A DNA stretch of 64,000 bases from an uncultured Pelagibacteraceae bacterium (GCA_902589155.1 CACIRV010000002.1:1-64000), one strand, 5' to 3'; shown: positions 18,805 to 32,162, numbered from the stretch's first letter. Notes: a model not told the origin generated them from the letters alone. A program made the numbers and translations.

Positions 18805-19098
18805 TTAAATTCCGGTTGTTAGATCTATACTTTGACCCTTTTTCAAAGTTATAATTGCTTTTTTATAACCACTTTTGTAAGATTTTTTTCCTTGCTTCAT
18901 TTTAAGTTTTGCTTTTCGGTTAATAATATTGATTTTAACAACGTTAACTTTGAACAGCTTTTCAATATTCTTTTTAATAGTTTTTTTATTAGCTTTTGAA
19001 TGAACTTTAAAAACAGTTTTATTTTGATCAGATAAAATTGTTGCTTTTTCTGTAATGATTGGATTTCTAATAGAGTCTATATGATTAATTTTTCTCAT
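18805..19098 (-). CDS. rplW: 50S ribosomal protein L23
   Basis: Large-subunit protein L23, 97 residues, at the tunnel exit where signal recognition particle and trigger factor dock. The pattern IRNPIITEKATILSDQNKTV and VHSKANKKTIKKNIEKLFKV is that of the family, and it ends in the AIITLKKGQSIDL strand. Its start codon lies within the last codons of rplD, a 14-base overlap. Confidence 0.96.
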   Translation of the reverse strand: MRKINHIDSIRNPIITEKATILSDQNKTVFKVHSKANKKTIKKNIEKLFKVNVVKINIINRKAKLKMKQGKKSYKSGYKKAIITLKKGQSIDLTTGI

Positions 19099-19720
19099 TT
19101 AAAATTCTTTCTTGTAATTTTTTAACTGATGAAGACGTCATGATTACATTTTTATACTTAAATAAATCATAGATATTAGCACCTTCTTGATTAATTAACT
19201 TTATGTTTTTAATATTTCTTGCTGATTTACTTATATTTTTTAAAGAGTCATTATCGGATATTATTAATGCGTTTTCTAAATTATTTTTTTCTAAAAATTT
19301 ATTGAATTCTTTAGTCTTTTTAATTTCTTTTTTAATATCTGCCAAAATATGTAAGTTTTTATCTGAATTTTTTTTTGACAATGTCTGAGCTAAGGCTAAT
19401 TTTCTTACTTTCTTATTAATTTTTTTAACTTTATAGACTCTTCCTTTTGGTCCATGAGCAATACCGCCTCCAATGAATAATGGGGCTTTTCTGCTTGCGT
19501 GACGGGCCCCTCCACTTCCTTTTTGTGCAACAATTTTTACAGTAGAACCTCTAATTTGATTTCTTTGTTTTGTTTTAGCAGTTCTTGGTTTAGCATGATT
19601 TAATTGCCAATCAATTACAAACTTAATCAACTTATGATTCACTTTTAATTTTATTATCTTATCTGACACTTCAATTGACTGTGATTTTGTTCCATCTATA
19701 TTTAACAAAGGAAGTTTCAT
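19085..19720 (-). CDS. rplD: 50S ribosomal protein L4
   Basis: Large-subunit protein L4, 211 residues, part of the exit tunnel and in some bacteria an S10-operon regulator. The extended loop GSGGARHASRKAPLFIGGG and FGPKGRxYxxK-like HGPKGRVYKVKKINKKVR are present, as is the C-terminal YDLFKYKNVIMTSSSVKKL. It follows rplC by two bases. Confidence 0.96.
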   Translation of the reverse strand: MKLPLLNIDGTKSQSIEVSDKIIKLKVNHKLIKFVIDWQLNHAKPRTAKTKQRNQIRGSTVKIVAQKGSGGARHASRKAPLFIGGGIAHGPKGRVYKVKKINKKVRKLALAQTLSKKNSDKNLHILADIKKEIKKTKEFNKFLEKNNLENALIISDNDSLKNISKSARNIKNIKLINQEGANIYDLFKYKNVIMTSSSVKKLQERILNEKN

Positions 19721-19722
19721 AA

Positions 19723-20427
19723 TTATTTTTTACCTTTCTTTGCTTCAGCCATCTTTAATTTAGCTTCGTATTTTTCTACTATTGTTTTCTTTGTAACATT
19801 TTTAACAGACTCTCTTAAAAAAACTCTTGTGTTTTTAGATCCTGGGATTGATCCTCTTAAATATAATAAATCATTCTCTAGATCGGATTTAATAATTTCT
19901 AAATTTAACATAGTTCTAATTTTATCTCCCATATGGCCTGCCATTTTTTTTCCTTTAAAAACTTTTCCTGGGTCCTGTCTTTGACCTGTTGAACCATGAG
20001 ATCTATGAGAAACAGAGACACCGTGTGAAGCTCTTAAGCCACCAAAATTCCATCTTTTCATGACTCCTGCAAAACCTTTTCCAATAGTTTTTGATCTCAC
20101 ATCTAAAAATTTTTTATCTTTAAATATTTCCAGACCAAGCTCATTTCCTTCTTTAAATTGATCATTATTTTCTACTCTAAATTCTTTTAATATTTTTTTC
20201 GGTTCAGTATTTTTTTTAGCAAAATAACCTTTCATTTGTTTAGTGAGCTTAGAATTTTTTATTTTAAAAAAACCAACTTTAACAGCGCTGTAGCCTCTTT
20301 TTTCTTTAGTAATTACATCTAAAACTCTACCTTTTTCAATTTTGATAACTGTTACAGGTACAGATTGGCCGCTCTTCATAAATTCACGGGTCATTCCTAT
20401 TTTTGTTCCTATTAATCCTATACTCAT
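19723..20427 (-). CDS. rplC: 50S ribosomal protein L3
   Basis: Large-subunit protein L3, 234 residues, an early assembly protein reaching the peptidyl-transferase centre. The N-terminus IGLIGTKIGMTREF and the extended loop HGSTGQRQDPGKVFKGKKM, which holds the glutamine methylated by PrmB in other bacteria, are present. A K/A-rich tail of about 20 residues makes it longer than the 209-residue E. coli protein. It is contiguous with rpsJ. Confidence 0.97.
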   Translation of the reverse strand: MSIGLIGTKIGMTREFMKSGQSVPVTVIKIEKGRVLDVITKEKRGYSAVKVGFFKIKNSKLTKQMKGYFAKKNTEPKKILKEFRVENNDQFKEGNELGLEIFKDKKFLDVRSKTIGKGFAGVMKRWNFGGLRASHGVSVSHRSHGSTGQRQDPGKVFKGKKMAGHMGDKIRTMLNLEIIKSDLENDLLYLRGSIPGSKNTRVFLRESVKNVTKKTIVEKYEAKLKMAEAKKGKK

Positions 20428-20736
20428 TTATATTTTTATCTCTATATCTACCCCAGAAGCCAAATCTAACTTCATCAATGCTTCAACCGTTTGAGGTGTT
20501 GGTTCAATTATATCTATTAGTCTTTTATGAGTTCTCGACTCAAATTGTTCTCTACTTTTTTTATCAATATGAGGAGATCTTAAAACGGTATATCTTTCTA
20601 TTCTAGTTGGTAAAGGTATCGGTCCTTTAACCTGAGCTCCTGTTCTTTTAGCAGTATTCACAATTTCCTCTGTAGAAAGATCGAGGATCTTATTGTCATA
20701 TGCCTTTAAATGTATTCTTATATTTTGATTTTCCAT
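20428..20736 (-). CDS. rpsJ: 30S ribosomal protein S10
   Basis: Small-subunit protein S10, 102 residues, also the NusE partner in antitermination. The family motifs [39 protein letters not shown] and [12 protein letters not shown] are complete. In many alphaproteobacteria tuf lies between fusA and rpsJ; here rpsJ follows fusA after only two bases, with no tuf copy between. Confidence 0.97.
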   Translation of the reverse strand: MENQNIRIHLKAYDNKILDLSTEEIVNTAKRTGAQVKGPIPLPTRIERYTVLRSPHIDKKSREQFESRTHKRLIDIIEPTPQTVEALMKLDLASGVDIEIKI

Positions 20737-20738
20737 AA

Positions 20739-22814
20739 TTAAGCTAATTTTTTGGTTACTTCGTCTTGAACATTTTGAGGGACTTTGTCGTAATGACTGA
20801 ATTGCATAGTATATTGAGCTCTACCTTGAGTAGATGATCTCAAGTTATTTATATATCCGAACATATTCGCTAAAGGGACTGTAGCATTTATAACTGTAGC
20901 ATTACCTCTTGCTTCAGTTGAACCTACTTGTCCTCTTCTACTATTTAAATCACCAATCACATCTCCCATAAAATCTTCTGGAGTTACTACTTCAACTTTC
21001 ATCATTGGTTCAAGAAGTTTTAATGATGCTTTTGTACAAGCTTCTCTAAAACACATTCTTGAAGCTATTTCGAAAGCCAAAACACTTGAGTCAACATCAT
21101 GATGTAAGCCATCTAAAATTGTGACTTTATAATCTATCACAGGGAAACCAGCTAGGATTCCGCTATCTGCTACACTTAAAACACCTTTTTCTACACCTGG
21201 AATAAATTCTTTTGGTATAGAGCCACCTTTAATTTTATTTTCCACTTCTCTTCCTTTTCCAGGCTCTAAAGGTTCAACACTAAGAGTAACTTTTGCAAAT
21301 TGTCCTGATCCACCGCTTTGTTTTTTATGTATGTAGGTAACTTCAGTAGAACCTAAGATTGTTTCTCTATAAGCAACCTGAGGGGCGCCAATGTTGGCTT
21401 CAACTTTAAATTCTCTTTTCATTCTATCAACAATAATATCTAAATGTAATTCACCCATTCCTTTAATAATTGTTTGACCAGATTCTTCATCTGAAGTGAC
21501 TCTAAAAGAAGGATCTTCTTTTGCTAATCTTCCTAGTGCTTCACCCATTTTTTCTTGGTCAGCTTTTGTTTTTGGTTCAACAGCAATTTCGATAACTGGA
21601 TCAGGAAATTCCATCGGTTCTAGTAAGATAGGTTGTTTCTCATCGCATAAAGTATGTCCTGTAATAGTATGTTTTAAACCAGCAAGAGCTACTATGTCTC
21701 CAGTTGTAGCTTCTTTTATATCTTCTCTACTATTTGCATGCATTAAAAGCATTCTTCCAACTCTTTCTGATTTTTCTTTTGATGAATTATAAACTGATGT
21801 GCCCGCTTGAAGTTTTCCTGAGTAAATTCGTATAAATGTCAATGAACCTACAAATGGATCATTTGCTACTTTAAACGCCAACGCTGAGAAAGGTTCATTA
21901 TCTGCAAATTTCATTTCAACTTTGTCTTCAGAACCTAATTTAGTACCTTCAATTGAGCCTAGATCTTTTGGACTAGGAAGATAATCAATTACTGCGTCTA
22001 ATAGTGGTTGAACTCCTTTGTTTTTAAAAGCTGATCCTGTAGTAATAGGAACAAAATTAAAACCTAAAGTTCCTTTTCTTATACATTTAATTAAATCAGA
22101 TTCAGATGGTTCTTTTCCTTCTAAGTAAGCTTCCATTAGTTTTTCATCCTCTTCAACAGCTGACTCGACTAATTCTTTTCTATACTTGTTGGCTTTGTCT
22201 TTAAGATCTGCTGGTATATCCACGTAATCAAACTTTGCTCCTAAATCTTCATTTTGCCATACAACACCTTTCATTTTAACTAGATCTACTATCCCTTTCA
22301 AATCTGCTTCAGAACCTATTGGTAATTGTAAAACTAAGGGTTTACAGCCTAATCTATCTTTAATCATCTCAACACATCTATAAAAATCAGCTCCTGTTCT
22401 ATCAAGTTTATTAATAAAACAAATTCTAGGAACTTTATATTTATCTGCTTGTCTCCAAACTGTTTCTGATTGAGGTTCTACACCAGCTACACCATCAAAA
22501 ACAGCCACTGCTCCATCTAAAACTTTTAATGATCTTTCTACTTCAATTGTAAAATCTACGTGACCGGGAGTATCAATAATATTAATTCTATGGTCTCTCC
22601 AAAAACATGTTGTGGCCGCTGAAGTTATTGTAATACCTCTTTCTTGTTCTTGTTCCATCCAATCCATCGTAGCGGCCCCATCGTGGACTTCACCTATCTT
22701 ATGACTTTTTCCAGTATAATATAAAACTCTTTCTGTTGTAGTAGTTTTACCAGCATCTATATGGGCCATGATGCCAATGTTTCTGTATTTGTCTAATGAA
22801 TATTTATTTGCCAT
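20739..22814 (-). CDS. fusA: elongation factor G
   Basis: GTPase that drives ribosomal translocation and, with RRF, ribosome recycling. The 691-residue protein has the P-loop [15 protein letters not shown] (about 16-30), switch [12 protein letters not shown], switch [10 protein letters not shown] and [10 protein letters not shown] for guanine recognition. The domain IV stretch ends in [16 protein letters not shown]. The length and order of domains are normal. It lies six bases after rpsG in the str operon. Confidence 0.97.
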   Translation of the reverse strand: MANKYSLDKYRNIGIMAHIDAGKTTTTERVLYYTGKSHKIGEVHDGAATMDWMEQEQERGITITSAATTCFWRDHRINIIDTPGHVDFTIEVERSLKVLDGAVAVFDGVAGVEPQSETVWRQADKYKVPRICFINKLDRTGADFYRCVEMIKDRLGCKPLVLQLPIGSEADLKGIVDLVKMKGVVWQNEDLGAKFDYVDIPADLKDKANKYRKELVESAVEEDEKLMEAYLEGKEPSESDLIKCIRKGTLGFNFVPITTGSAFKNKGVQPLLDAVIDYLPSPKDLGSIEGTKLGSEDKVEMKFADNEPFSALAFKVANDPFVGSLTFIRIYSGKLQAGTSVYNSSKEKSERVGRMLLMHANSREDIKEATTGDIVALAGLKHTITGHTLCDEKQPILLEPMEFPDPVIEIAVEPKTKADQEKMGEALGRLAKEDPSFRVTSDEESGQTIIKGMGELHLDIIVDRMKREFKVEANIGAPQVAYRETILGSTEVTYIHKKQSGGSGQFAKVTLSVEPLEPGKGREVENKIKGGSIPKEFIPGVEKGVLSVADSGILAGFPVIDYKVTILDGLHHDVDSSVLAFEIASRMCFREACTKASLKLLEPMMKVEVVTPEDFMGDVIGDLNSRRGQVGSTEARGNATVINATVPLANMFGYINNLRSSTQGRAQYTMQFSHYDKVPQNVQDEVTKKLA

Positions 22815-22820
22815 ATTTTT

Positions 22821-23291
22821 TTACCATCTAAAATGAGCAAAAGCTTTATTAGATTCTGCCATCTTGTGAGTGTCTTCCCTTTTCTTAATTGCTGACCCTT
22901 TATTTTGAGATGCATCCATTATTTCTGCATATAATTTGTCTGCCATAGTTTTATTTTTTCTTTTTCTGGTAGCATCCATTAACCATCTTAAAGCTAAAGC
23001 TTGTGCTCTTTTTGATTTTACTTCAACGGGGACTTGGTAAGTTGCTCCGCCAACTCTTCTAGATCTACATTCTAAATTAGGCTTTACGTTAGTAATTGCT
23101 GTATTAAAAACTTTTAAAGGATCATCGTTATTTTTTGATTTAATTTTATCTAAAGCATCATACAAAATTTTTTCTGCAGTAGATCTTTTACCATCATACA
23201 TGATTGAGTTAATAAATTTAGAAACAATTTCAGAATGAAATTTGGGATCTGGATAAACTTTTCTAACAGGTGCTTTTCTTTTTCGAGACAT
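22821..23291 (-). CDS. rpsG: 30S ribosomal protein S7
   Basis: Small-subunit head protein S7, 156 residues, a primary assembly protein and, in E. coli, repressor of the str operon. [40 protein letters not shown] and [20 protein letters not shown] are the family blocks (the last two each within 20 residues). It sits four bases after rpsL. Confidence 0.97.
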   Translation of the reverse strand: MSRKRKAPVRKVYPDPKFHSEIVSKFINSIMYDGKRSTAEKILYDALDKIKSKNNDDPLKVFNTAITNVKPNLECRSRRVGGATYQVPVEVKSKRAQALALRWLMDATRKRKNKTMADKLYAEIMDASQNKGSAIKKREDTHKMAESNKAFAHFRW

Positions 23292-23295
23292 AAAT

Positions 23296-23667
23296 TTATT
23301 TTGGCTTTTTTGTTCCGTATAAAGATCTTCTTTTCTTACGATTTGCTACACCTTGTGTATCTAAATTACCTCTTAAGATATGATAACGAACGCCTGGTAA
23401 ATCTTTAACCCTTCCACCTCTCAATAAAACAACTGAGTGCTCTTGTAAATTATGCCCCTCACCTGGAATATAAGCTGTAACTTCAAAACCATTTGACAAT
23501 CTAACTCTTGCAACTTTTCTTAATGCTGAATTTGGTTTTTTAGGAGTTGTTGTATAAACTTTTACGCAAACACCACGTTTTAAAGGTTGACGCTCTAGAG
23601 CAGGAACTTTATTCCGAGCAATTGGTTTAATTCTACTTTTTTTAATCAACTGATTAATTGTTGGCAT
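23296..23667 (-). CDS. rpsL: 30S ribosomal protein S12
   Basis: Small-subunit decoding-centre protein S12, 123 residues. The motifs [10 protein letters not shown], the lysine-containing [20 protein letters not shown] and [16 protein letters not shown] are present. The two lysines that are mutated in streptomycin-resistant strains (in [10 protein letters not shown] and VKDLPG) are both wild type. It is the first gene of the str operon and has the largest upstream gap of the supercluster (162 bases to rpoC). Confidence 0.97.
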   Translation of the reverse strand: MPTINQLIKKSRIKPIARNKVPALERQPLKRGVCVKVYTTTPKKPNSALRKVARVRLSNGFEVTAYIPGEGHNLQEHSVVLLRGGRVKDLPGVRYHILRGNLDTQGVANRKKRRSLYGTKKPK

Positions 23668-23767
23668 AATAGTATTTTGAAATGAAAGTAGGGACAGCCC
23701 AATAGTGCTTGTAAGTTAGTGTTTAAGGCTACAAAGTACCTTACTTCTAACATTCAAAATGTGCCGT

Positions 23768-23795
23768 AAACTAGCATCGGAATGGTAAAAGTCAA
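23768..23795 (-). promoter_or_regulatory. probable promoter of the rpsL-rpsG-fusA (str/S10) transcript
   Basis: On the minus strand TTGACT (23790-23795) is followed after 16 bases by TAGTTT (23768-23773), about 100 bases before the rpsL start. The -35 matches the consensus in five of six positions; the -10 is weaker. It lies in the only sizeable gap of the 29-kb block, where the rif genes end and the str genes begin. Confidence 0.5.
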
Positions 23796-23829
23796 CGTTT
23801 AATGAGTATTTTATTTGGTTTTTGTATAG

Positions 23830-26800
23830 CTATTCTCCAGCTATTGGCGCGGCTTCTAGCTCTTGTTTTTTAAGTTCTTCTAACCTAACCTTATCTTGTT
23901 TTCTAGCCTCTTTATCCCAGTCAATTTTTGTAAGACCTGTGCCAGCTGGAACTAATCTTCCTACAATTACATTCTCTTTTAATCCTTCTAAAGTATCTGT
24001 TTTACCTTTAATTGAAGCATCTGTGAGCACTCTAGTTGTTTCTTGAAATGAAGCAGCAGATATAAATGAATTTGTTTGTAAAGATGCTTTGGTAATACCC
24101 AATAAAACTCTTTCAAAAACAGCAGGCTTCTTTTTATCTTTTCTTAACTCATCGTTAATTTTATTTATGTCAAGTAAGTCTATTACTTCTCCAGACAATA
24201 GCTCCGAATCTCCTGGGTCTTTAATTTCTACCCTTTTTAACATTTGTCTTACTATTGTTTCGATATGTTTGTCATTAATAACAACTCCTTGTAGCCTATA
24301 AACCTCTTGTACCTCGCTAACAAAGTATTCTGTCAATTTTTCAACACCCAAAATTCTTAAAATATCATGTGGAGCTGGACTTCCATCTAATAAATACTCT
24401 CCTTTTTTAATCTTTTCTCCTTGATTAAAGTTAACATGTTTACCTTTTGGTATTAAATAATTTGAAGTTTCACCGCTTGCAGCAACTATAGAAATTTTTT
24501 GCTTTCCTCGCACTTCTTTTCCAAACTCTATAACACCATCATTCTCAGCAATAATTGCACTGTCTTTAGGTCTTCTTGCTTCAAATAGTTCAGCAACTCT
24601 AGGTAGACCTCCAGTTATATCTTTTGTTTTTGAAGTTTCTTTAGGTAATCTTGCAAGTACATCTCCAGCAGAAATTTTTTGACCATCTTTCACTGATAAA
24701 ATTGTATCTGGAACTAAATAATATCTCGCTTCATTTCCATCTGCTTTTTTAATGATCTCACCTTTATCATCTCTTAAAGTTATACGTGGTTTTAATTCGG
24801 AATTTTTTGATAATGATTTCCAATCAGTGACTGATTTAGATGATAAACCTGTTGCATCATCCAAAGTTTCTGTTAATGAACTTCCTTCTGTTAAATCCAT
24901 ATAGTTAACGATACCAGAAGTTTCTGCAATTACTGGTAAAGTATATGGATCCCACTCAGCTATTTTTTTTCCTTTGTCTATCATACTGCCATCTTTGAAA
25001 AATAATTTTGAACCATAATTAACCTTGTATATTGCTAATTGTCTTCCACTGTCATCTTCAATACTTAACTGAGTATTTCTGCCCATAACGATTATATTTT
25101 TCTTAGAGTCTTCTATAAGATTCTTATTAATTATATTTAATTTACCTTTTGTTTGAGAGATTATTTGTGACTCTTCTTTGATCTGAGCTGTTCCGCCAAC
25201 GTGAAAAGTTCTCATTGTTAACTGTGTTCCTGGTTCTCCGATAGATTGAGCCGCAATCATTCCAACTGCTTCACCGATACTAACTAGTTTACCTCTAGCA
25301 AGATCTCTTCCATAACAAATTTGGCAAACACCTCTTGTTGATGCACATGTAATTACAGAATAAACATTTACCGATTTAACTCCAGCAGCATCAATTTTTT
25401 CACAATCAAACTCATCTATTAATTTATTTTTTTTTATAATTATTTCACCTGTAATTGGATTTTTTATATCTTCTGCTATAACTCTACCAAGAACTCTTTC
25501 TGATAAACTCACTAAAATATTTCCACCTTCGATAATTTCAGAAATAGTTACTGATGATCTCTTTTTAGGATCACATTCTGCTTTAGTTACTTGTACATCT
25601 TGAGCTACATCGCATAACCTTCTTGTAAGATATCCTGAGTTAGCAGTTTTTAAAGCAGTATCTGCTAAACCTTTTCTTGCTCCATGTGTTGAATTAAAAT
25701 ATTCTAATACGGACAATCCTTCTTTAAAATTAGAAATTATAGGAGTTTCGATAATTTCACCTGATGGTTTGGCAATTAATCCTCGCATACCAGCTAATTG
25801 CTTCATCTGAGCTTGCGAGCCTCTAGCACCAGAGTCAGCCATCATGTATACAGAATTAGTCTCTATTCTATCATTTTCATAAATTTTTTCTGCTGAAGAA
25901 ATTTCTTTCATCATTTCGTTAGCAACAGTATCAGTGCATTTAGACCAAACATCTACCACTTTATTATACTTTTCACCTCTGGTGATTAAACCATCAGAGT
26001 ACTGTTTTTCATACTCTTCTATTTTTTTCTTAGTGTTATTAATTAATTCTTCTTTAGTTTTAGGTATCAACAAATCATCTTTACCAAAAGAAATACCTGC
26101 TTTAAAAGCATGTTTAAATCCAAGAGATTTAATTCTATCACAAAAAATTACTGTTTCTTTTTGTCCACAAAATCTAAAGATAGTATCTATAACCTCTGAA
26201 ACATTTTTTTTAGTCAATAATCTATTGATTAAGCTAAATTTAATATTATGGTTAGAAGGCAAAACATTTGCTAATAAAAATCTACCCGCGGTGCTAGTAT
26301 ATTTCTCAACTTTAGTTGAACCATTCTCATCTACTGTTTTGAAAGTGGAGATAATTTTTGAATGTAAACTAATTGATTTGCTTTCTAGTGCTTGTTCAAT
26401 TTCCTCTACTCCAGAAAAAATGCCCTTTGGTTTTTTGTCCTCTTTGTCTGCTTGAGATAAATAATATATTCCTAAAACAATATCCTGACTTGGTACAATA
26501 ATTGGTTTTCCATTTGATGGGCTTAAAATATTGTTTGTCGACATCATTAAAACTCTTGCTTCTAATTGAGCTTCCAAACTCAATGGAATATGAACTGCCA
26601 TTTGATCGCCGTCAAAGTCTGCATTAAAAGCTGCGCAAACTAAAGGATGTAACTCAATTGCATTTCCTTCTATAAGTTTTGCTTCGAACGCCTGAACACC
26701 AAGTCTGTGTAAAGTTGGAGCTCTGTTTAGTAAAATAGGATGCTCTCTTATTATATGCTCTAGTGAGTCCCATACTTCACTTTTTTCTTTTTCTACTAAT

Positions 26801-28008
26801 CTTTTTGCTTGTTTAATTGTTGTTGCTAATCCTAATTTATCTAATCTAGCGTACAAAAATGGCTTGAATAGTTCTAAGGCCATTTTTTTTGGCAAACCAC
26901 ATTGGTGCAGTTTCAGCTCCGGTCCAACTACAATTACTGATCTTCCCGAGTAATCAACTCTTTTTCCTAATAAATTTTGTCTAAATCTACCTTGTTTACC
27001 TTTAAGCATTTCTGCTAGAGATTTAAGAGGTCTTTTACCTGTTCCTGTGATTACTCTTCCTCTTCTTCCGTTATCAAATAATGCATCTACTGACTCTTGG
27101 AGCATTCTTTTTTCGTTTCTTACAATAATATCGGGTGCTTTAAGATCTAAAAGTCTTTTTAAACGATTATTTCTATTTATAACTCGTCTGTATAAATCAT
27201 TTAAATCTGATGTAGCAAATCTACCTCCATCTAACGGGACTAACGGTCTTAATTCTGGAGGTATCACAGGAACAGATGTTAAAATCATCCATTCAGGTTT
27301 GTTTCCTGATGATACAAATGACTCGATTAATTTTAATCTTTTAATTGTTCTTTCTTCAGTAACTTTAGATTTAATTTCTGATAATGAATCTCTTAATTTT
27401 TTCTGCTCTTTCTTAAGATCTAAATTTACTAAGATCTCCCTTACAGCTTCCGCTCCGATTCCAGCCGTAAAAGCATCTTCACCAAATTCATCTTGAGCTT
27501 TAATTAATGACTCTTCTGATAGTAATTGGCCTTTTTTTAATGTAGTTAATCCAGGTTCTATTACAATAAAACTTTCAAAATATAAAACTTTTTCAACTTC
27601 TTTAAGTTTCATATCGATTGCTAAAGATATTCTGCTTGGTAGTGACTTTAAAAACCAAATATGGGCAACTGGACAAGCAAGATCTATATGACCCATTCTT
27701 TCTCTTCTTACGTTTGATTTGGTTACTTCCACTCCACATTTCTCACAAATAATACCTCTAAACTTCATACGTTTGTATTTTCCGCAAAGGCATTCGTAGT
27801 CTTTTACTGGACCAAATATCCTTGAGCAAAATAAACCATCCTTTTCTGGTCTAAATGTTCTATAATTTATAGTTTCAGGTTTTTTTATCTCACCATAAGA
27901 CCAAGATTTAATTTTTTCTGGACTTGCTAAAGTAATTTTAATGCTATCAAAATTGTTTTCAGGAACTAAATTTTGATTATCGAAATTTTTTGTTAAATTC
28001 TTTTCCAT
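23830..28008 (-). CDS. rpoC: RNA polymerase beta' subunit
   Basis: The 1392-residue beta' subunit. The N-terminal zinc ribbon is formed by [20 protein letters not shown], near residues 70-90. The catalytic magnesium loop NADFDGD is at residues 462-468. The second zinc site includes [13 protein letters not shown], and the trigger-loop region has [20 protein letters not shown]. The C-terminus ends in a short acidic/alanine tail ([10 protein letters not shown]). Length and architecture are proteobacterial. It is contiguous with rpoB (one-base gap). Confidence 0.98.
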   Translation of the reverse strand: MEKNLTKNFDNQNLVPENNFDSIKITLASPEKIKSWSYGEIKKPETINYRTFRPEKDGLFCSRIFGPVKDYECLCGKYKRMKFRGIICEKCGVEVTKSNVRRERMGHIDLACPVAHIWFLKSLPSRISLAIDMKLKEVEKVLYFESFIVIEPGLTTLKKGQLLSEESLIKAQDEFGEDAFTAGIGAEAVREILVNLDLKKEQKKLRDSLSEIKSKVTEERTIKRLKLIESFVSSGNKPEWMILTSVPVIPPELRPLVPLDGGRFATSDLNDLYRRVINRNNRLKRLLDLKAPDIIVRNEKRMLQESVDALFDNGRRGRVITGTGKRPLKSLAEMLKGKQGRFRQNLLGKRVDYSGRSVIVVGPELKLHQCGLPKKMALELFKPFLYARLDKLGLATTIKQAKRLVEKEKSEVWDSLEHIIREHPILLNRAPTLHRLGVQAFEAKLIEGNAIELHPLVCAAFNADFDGDQMAVHIPLSLEAQLEARVLMMSTNNILSPSNGKPIIVPSQDIVLGIYYLSQADKEDKKPKGIFSGVEEIEQALESKSISLHSKIISTFKTVDENGSTKVEKYTSTAGRFLLANVLPSNHNIKFSLINRLLTKKNVSEVIDTIFRFCGQKETVIFCDRIKSLGFKHAFKAGISFGKDDLLIPKTKEELINNTKKKIEEYEKQYSDGLITRGEKYNKVVDVWSKCTDTVANEMMKEISSAEKIYENDRIETNSVYMMADSGARGSQAQMKQLAGMRGLIAKPSGEIIETPIISNFKEGLSVLEYFNSTHGARKGLADTALKTANSGYLTRRLCDVAQDVQVTKAECDPKKRSSVTISEIIEGGNILVSLSERVLGRVIAEDIKNPITGEIIIKKNKLIDEFDCEKIDAAGVKSVNVYSVITCASTRGVCQICYGRDLARGKLVSIGEAVGMIAAQSIGEPGTQLTMRTFHVGGTAQIKEESQIISQTKGKLNIINKNLIEDSKKNIIVMGRNTQLSIEDDSGRQLAIYKVNYGSKLFFKDGSMIDKGKKIAEWDPYTLPVIAETSGIVNYMDLTEGSSLTETLDDATGLSSKSVTDWKSLSKNSELKPRITLRDDKGEIIKKADGNEARYYLVPDTILSVKDGQKISAGDVLARLPKETSKTKDITGGLPRVAELFEARRPKDSAIIAENDGVIEFGKEVRGKQKISIVAASGETSNYLIPKGKHVNFNQGEKIKKGEYLLDGSPAPHDILRILGVEKLTEYFVSEVQEVYRLQGVVINDKHIETIVRQMLKRVEIKDPGDSELLSGEVIDLLDINKINDELRKDKKKPAVFERVLLGITKASLQTNSFISAASFQETTRVLTDASIKGKTDTLEGLKENVIVGRLVPAGTGLTKIDWDKEARKQDKVRLEELKKQELEAAPIAGE

Positions 28009-28009
28009 A

Positions 28010-31000
28010 TTAATTTAATTCAATATTTAAACCTAGGGCTCTAATTTCTTTAACCAAAACATTAAAGGACTCTGGCACACCCGACTCAAAATTGTTATTT
28101 CCTTTTACAATTGTTTCATAAACTTTAGTTCTACCAGCAACATCATCTGATTTAACTGTAAGGATTTCTTGCAATGTATAAGATGCACCGTATGCTTCTA
28201 AAGCCCAAACTTCCATTTCACCAAATCTTTGTCCTCCAAGTTGAGCTTTCCCTCCTAAAGGTTGTTGAGTAACTAAACTATAAGGTCCAGTTGATCTCGC
28301 ATGTATTTTATCTTCAACTAAATGATTAAGTTTTAGCATGTAGATTATGCCAACTGTGATAGGTCTATCAAATTTTTCACCCGTTTGGCCATTCCATAAG
28401 TTTGTCTGACCAGAATTTGGAAGTTTTGCTAAATCTAACATTTTTGTAATATCTTGAGTACTGGCACCATCAAATACAGGTGTAGAAATAGGGACACCAT
28501 TTGAAATATTTTCTACTAATTCCGCTATTTCTTTTTTTGTTAGTTTTGAAATAACTTCTTCATAATATTCTTTTCCATAAATATTTTTTAATTCATTTTT
28601 TATTTTCTCAATTTGAGATTCGAAATCTTTTAAATAAGTCTTAATTTTTTCTCCAAGTTCAGAACATGACCATCCTAAATGAGTCTCAAGGATTTGACCC
28701 ACATTCATTCTGCTCGGGACCCCTAGAGGATTCAATACTATATCTACAGGTTTACCATTGCTCATATAAGGCATATCCTCTACTGGAACTATTTTACTCA
28801 CAACACCTTTGTTACCATGTCTTCCAGCCATCTTATCACCAGGCATTAACCTTCTTTTTACAGCTACAAAAACTTTTACAACCTTCATAACTGTTGGCAA
28901 TAGATCATCACCTTGTTGGATTTTTCCAACTTTGTCTTCAAATCTAATTTTTATATCATCTGAAGCGTTATCAAATTGATTTTTTAATTTTTCTAAATTT
29001 TTGTTTAATTCGTCTTTTTCAAAAGATATTTTCCAAAGATCTTTCAAAGTTAAATTTTCAAAATCGTTCTTATTCAGGGTAGTTCCAGGCTTAAGTTCTT
29101 TGTATTGCTTATTAATACTTTGATTGTTTAGTAAATCTATTGCTCTAAGTTTAATATTTCTATTTAATATTTCTTCTTCAACTTTTTTGTCTTCTTGTAC
29201 TGACTCAATTTCTGCTCTTTCTATAGCGACTGACCTTTCGTCTTTTTCAATTCCATGTCTGTTGAAAACTCTTACATCTATAACAACACCAGTACTACCA
29301 GATGGTAATTTCAGAGAAGAATCTCTTACATCAGTGGCTTTTTCACCAAAAATTGATCTTAACAATTTTTCCTCAGGACTTGAAGAAGTTTCACTTTTAG
29401 GAGTAACTTTTCCAACTAATATATCTCCAGGTTTAACCTCTGCTCCAACATAGACTATTCCTGACTCATCTAAATTTCTCAAACTTTCTTCGCTAACATT
29501 TGGAATATCTCTTGTAATTTCTTCTGCTCCTAATTTGGTATCTCGTGCCATAGACTCGTATTCTTCAATATGAACAGATGTAAATACATCGTCTGTTACA
29601 CATCTTTCTGAAATTAATATTGAGTCTTCAAAATTGTAACCTTGCCAAGGCATAAAAGCTACAGTTACATTTTTACCAAGTGCTAGTTCACCAAGTTTAG
29701 TTGCTGGGCCGTCAGCTATTATATCTCCTTTTTTTATTTGATCGCCAACCTTAACTAATGGTTTTTGGTTAATACAAGTATTTTGGTTTGATCTTTGAAA
29801 TTTAGAAAGATTATAAATATCCACTGCAGATTGAGATAAATCGGTGACGTCGGTTGCTTTAACAACTATTCTTTTTCCATCTATCTTGTCAACTAGTCCA
29901 TTTCTTTTTGCAACAATTGTGACACCTGAGTCTAAAGCAACATCTGACTCAATTCCTGTTCCCACTAATGGAGACTCTGGTTTAAGCAAAGGAACGGCTT
30001 GCCTCATCATGTTTGATCCCATTAATGCTCTATTTGCATCATCGTTTTCTAAAAAAGGAATTAAAGCTGCAGCAACAGAAACTAATTGTTTAGGAGATAC
30101 ATCAATAAAATCAATATTATCTCTGTTTGATAGTTCAAAATTAAGATTTTTTCTACAAGCAACTAGTTCTTCTTCAAATGATCCGTTGCTTTTAATTGGT
30201 GAGTTAGCCTGTGCTATTGTATATTTTTCTTCTTCGATTGCTGATAGGTATTTAATTTCAGATGTAACTTTTCCACTTACAACTTTTTTGTAAGGACTTT
30301 CTATATATCCAAATTTATTTACTCTGCAGTATGTAGCTAAACTATTAATCAGTCCTATATTTGGTCCTTCAGGAGTTTCAATTGGACAAATTCTTCCATA
30401 ATGTGTTGGGTGAACGTCTCTTACTTCAAAGCCTGCTCTTTCACGTGTTAATCCTCCTGGACCCAACGCAGAAACTCTTCTTTTGTGAGTTATTTCAGAT
30501 AATGGATTTGTTTGATCCATAAACTGAGAAAGCTGTGAAGTTGCAAAAAAATCTTTTAAAGAAGTAGTTATAGGTTTTGCATTTATTAAATCTTGAGGCA
30601 TAGCAGACTCTATTTCAAGAAAGGTTGACATTTTTTCTTTAACAGTTCTTTCCATTCTTAAAAGACCTATTCTAAATTGATTCTCAACAAGTTCCCCGAC
30701 AGATCTAACTCTTCTATTTCCAAGGTGATCTATATCATCAACATCACCTTTGCCATCTCTTAAGTTAAGCATAAATTGAATAATAGCCGTTATATCGTCT
30801 GTACTTAATATTGTTTTCTTATTGCTAATTTTTAAATTTAACTTTGAATTAAGTTTTACTCTACCAACTTCAGAAAGATCATAACGTTCTTTCTTGAAGT
30901 AAAGATTATTAAAAATTTCTTCAGCAACCTCAAGCGAAGGAGCTTCACCTGGTCTTAAAACTTTATAGATGTCGTTTAGGGCCTCTGTCTTGTTAGAATT

Positions 31001-32101
31001 TTTGTCTATCTTAAGTGTTTCTAATAAATAAGGGCCTTTGTTTATTGGATCTATGTTTACTATATCAAGAGTCTTCACATCTGTATTTATTAAACTCGCC
31101 AATATTTCCTCAGTTATATCAAAACCTGCTTTGATTATATCTTCTCCGTTTTTATCTTTAATAGTATTAGAAATATATTTTCCAACTAATTGATCATTAG
31201 AAATTAAAATTGATTGCAAACCTTTCTCTTGAAGTTTTTTTGCTATTATAAAATTAAGTTTCTCTCCTTTTAAAAGTATTTTTTTATTGTTTTTTGAGTC
31301 AACTAAATCATGGGATAATTTAATTGGTCGTTTATAATTTTCTGGATTAAAATTTGTAATCCACATTTTATTAGCAGAATTAAACGTATGCTTACTTGTA
31401 GAATAAAATGTATTAATAATTTTTTCTTTAGTAAAACCTAACGCAAATAAAATTGAAGTAATTGGTAATTTTTTTTTTCTATCAATTCTAAAAAATAAAA
31501 TATCTTTAGGGTCAAACTCAAAATCAAGCCAAGATCCTCTTCCCGGTATAATTCTACAATTAAATAAAAATTTTCCACTCGCATGAGTTTTTCCTTTATC
31601 ATGATCAAAGAAAACTCCAGGGCTTCTATGCATTTGATTGACGACAACTCTTTCTACGCCATTTGTTATAAAAGTTGCACTAGGAGTCATTAATGGTAAG
31701 TCACCAATAAAAACCTCTTGTTCCTTTGCCGAAAGAATTTGTTTTGTATTATTTTCAGGATCAATTTCATAAACAACTAATCTTAATGTTGCTTTAAGTG
31801 CTGCAGAGTAAGAGAGACTTCTTTGTTTGCATTCTATTACATCAAATTTTGGTTTTTCTAGTTTATAGGAAAGATATTCAAGAGTAGATCTTTCAGTTCC
31901 ATCTTCTATAGGAAAAATACTTTTAAAAACTTTATCGATACCTTTTGATAATTCGCTAAGTTGATCCTCTAGGGTCTTAGACTCTAAAAATTCATTATAA
32001 GAGTTCTTTTGTACTTCTATTAAATTAGGAATTGATAAACCTTCAACAAGTTTACCAAAGTTTTTTCTTATATTTTTCTTTTGAGTAAAAGATAATTGCA
32101 T
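28010..32101 (-). CDS. rpoB: RNA polymerase beta subunit
   Basis: The 1363-residue beta subunit. The rifampicin-binding cluster [20 protein letters not shown] starts near residue 527 and reads as the sensitive wild type. [20 protein letters not shown], the [17 protein letters not shown] active-site block and the C-terminal [20 protein letters not shown] clamp motif are intact. Spacing to rplL is 61 bases, with no convincing promoter or attenuator seen there by eye. Confidence 0.98.
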   Translation of the reverse strand: MQLSFTQKKNIRKNFGKLVEGLSIPNLIEVQKNSYNEFLESKTLEDQLSELSKGIDKVFKSIFPIEDGTERSTLEYLSYKLEKPKFDVIECKQRSLSYSAALKATLRLVVYEIDPENNTKQILSAKEQEVFIGDLPLMTPSATFITNGVERVVVNQMHRSPGVFFDHDKGKTHASGKFLFNCRIIPGRGSWLDFEFDPKDILFFRIDRKKKLPITSILFALGFTKEKIINTFYSTSKHTFNSANKMWITNFNPENYKRPIKLSHDLVDSKNNKKILLKGEKLNFIIAKKLQEKGLQSILISNDQLVGKYISNTIKDKNGEDIIKAGFDITEEILASLINTDVKTLDIVNIDPINKGPYLLETLKIDKNSNKTEALNDIYKVLRPGEAPSLEVAEEIFNNLYFKKERYDLSEVGRVKLNSKLNLKISNKKTILSTDDITAIIQFMLNLRDGKGDVDDIDHLGNRRVRSVGELVENQFRIGLLRMERTVKEKMSTFLEIESAMPQDLINAKPITTSLKDFFATSQLSQFMDQTNPLSEITHKRRVSALGPGGLTRERAGFEVRDVHPTHYGRICPIETPEGPNIGLINSLATYCRVNKFGYIESPYKKVVSGKVTSEIKYLSAIEEEKYTIAQANSPIKSNGSFEEELVACRKNLNFELSNRDNIDFIDVSPKQLVSVAAALIPFLENDDANRALMGSNMMRQAVPLLKPESPLVGTGIESDVALDSGVTIVAKRNGLVDKIDGKRIVVKATDVTDLSQSAVDIYNLSKFQRSNQNTCINQKPLVKVGDQIKKGDIIADGPATKLGELALGKNVTVAFMPWQGYNFEDSILISERCVTDDVFTSVHIEEYESMARDTKLGAEEITRDIPNVSEESLRNLDESGIVYVGAEVKPGDILVGKVTPKSETSSSPEEKLLRSIFGEKATDVRDSSLKLPSGSTGVVIDVRVFNRHGIEKDERSVAIERAEIESVQEDKKVEEEILNRNIKLRAIDLLNNQSINKQYKELKPGTTLNKNDFENLTLKDLWKISFEKDELNKNLEKLKNQFDNASDDIKIRFEDKVGKIQQGDDLLPTVMKVVKVFVAVKRRLMPGDKMAGRHGNKGVVSKIVPVEDMPYMSNGKPVDIVLNPLGVPSRMNVGQILETHLGWSCSELGEKIKTYLKDFESQIEKIKNELKNIYGKEYYEEVISKLTKKEIAELVENISNGVPISTPVFDGASTQDITKMLDLAKLPNSGQTNLWNGQTGEKFDRPITVGIIYMLKLNHLVEDKIHARSTGPYSLVTQQPLGGKAQLGGQRFGEMEVWALEAYGASYTLQEILTVKSDDVAGRTKVYETIVKGNNNFESGVPESFNVLVKEIRALGLNIELN

Positions 32102-32162
32102 TAATAATAAAAAATTTCACTGAACTTTTTAAGGCACAGTAAAATCTAGTCTTAAATTTTAT

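Noticed and set aside
29124-30293. Long antisense open frames opposite rpoB and rpoC
   Set aside because: They are by-products of the codon use of the beta and beta' genes. They have no ribosome-binding sites and match no recognisable family.
32102-32162. An attenuator or promoter between rplL and rpoB
   Set aside because: I see neither a convincing hairpin with a T run nor a -35/-10 pair on the minus strand in these 61 bases.
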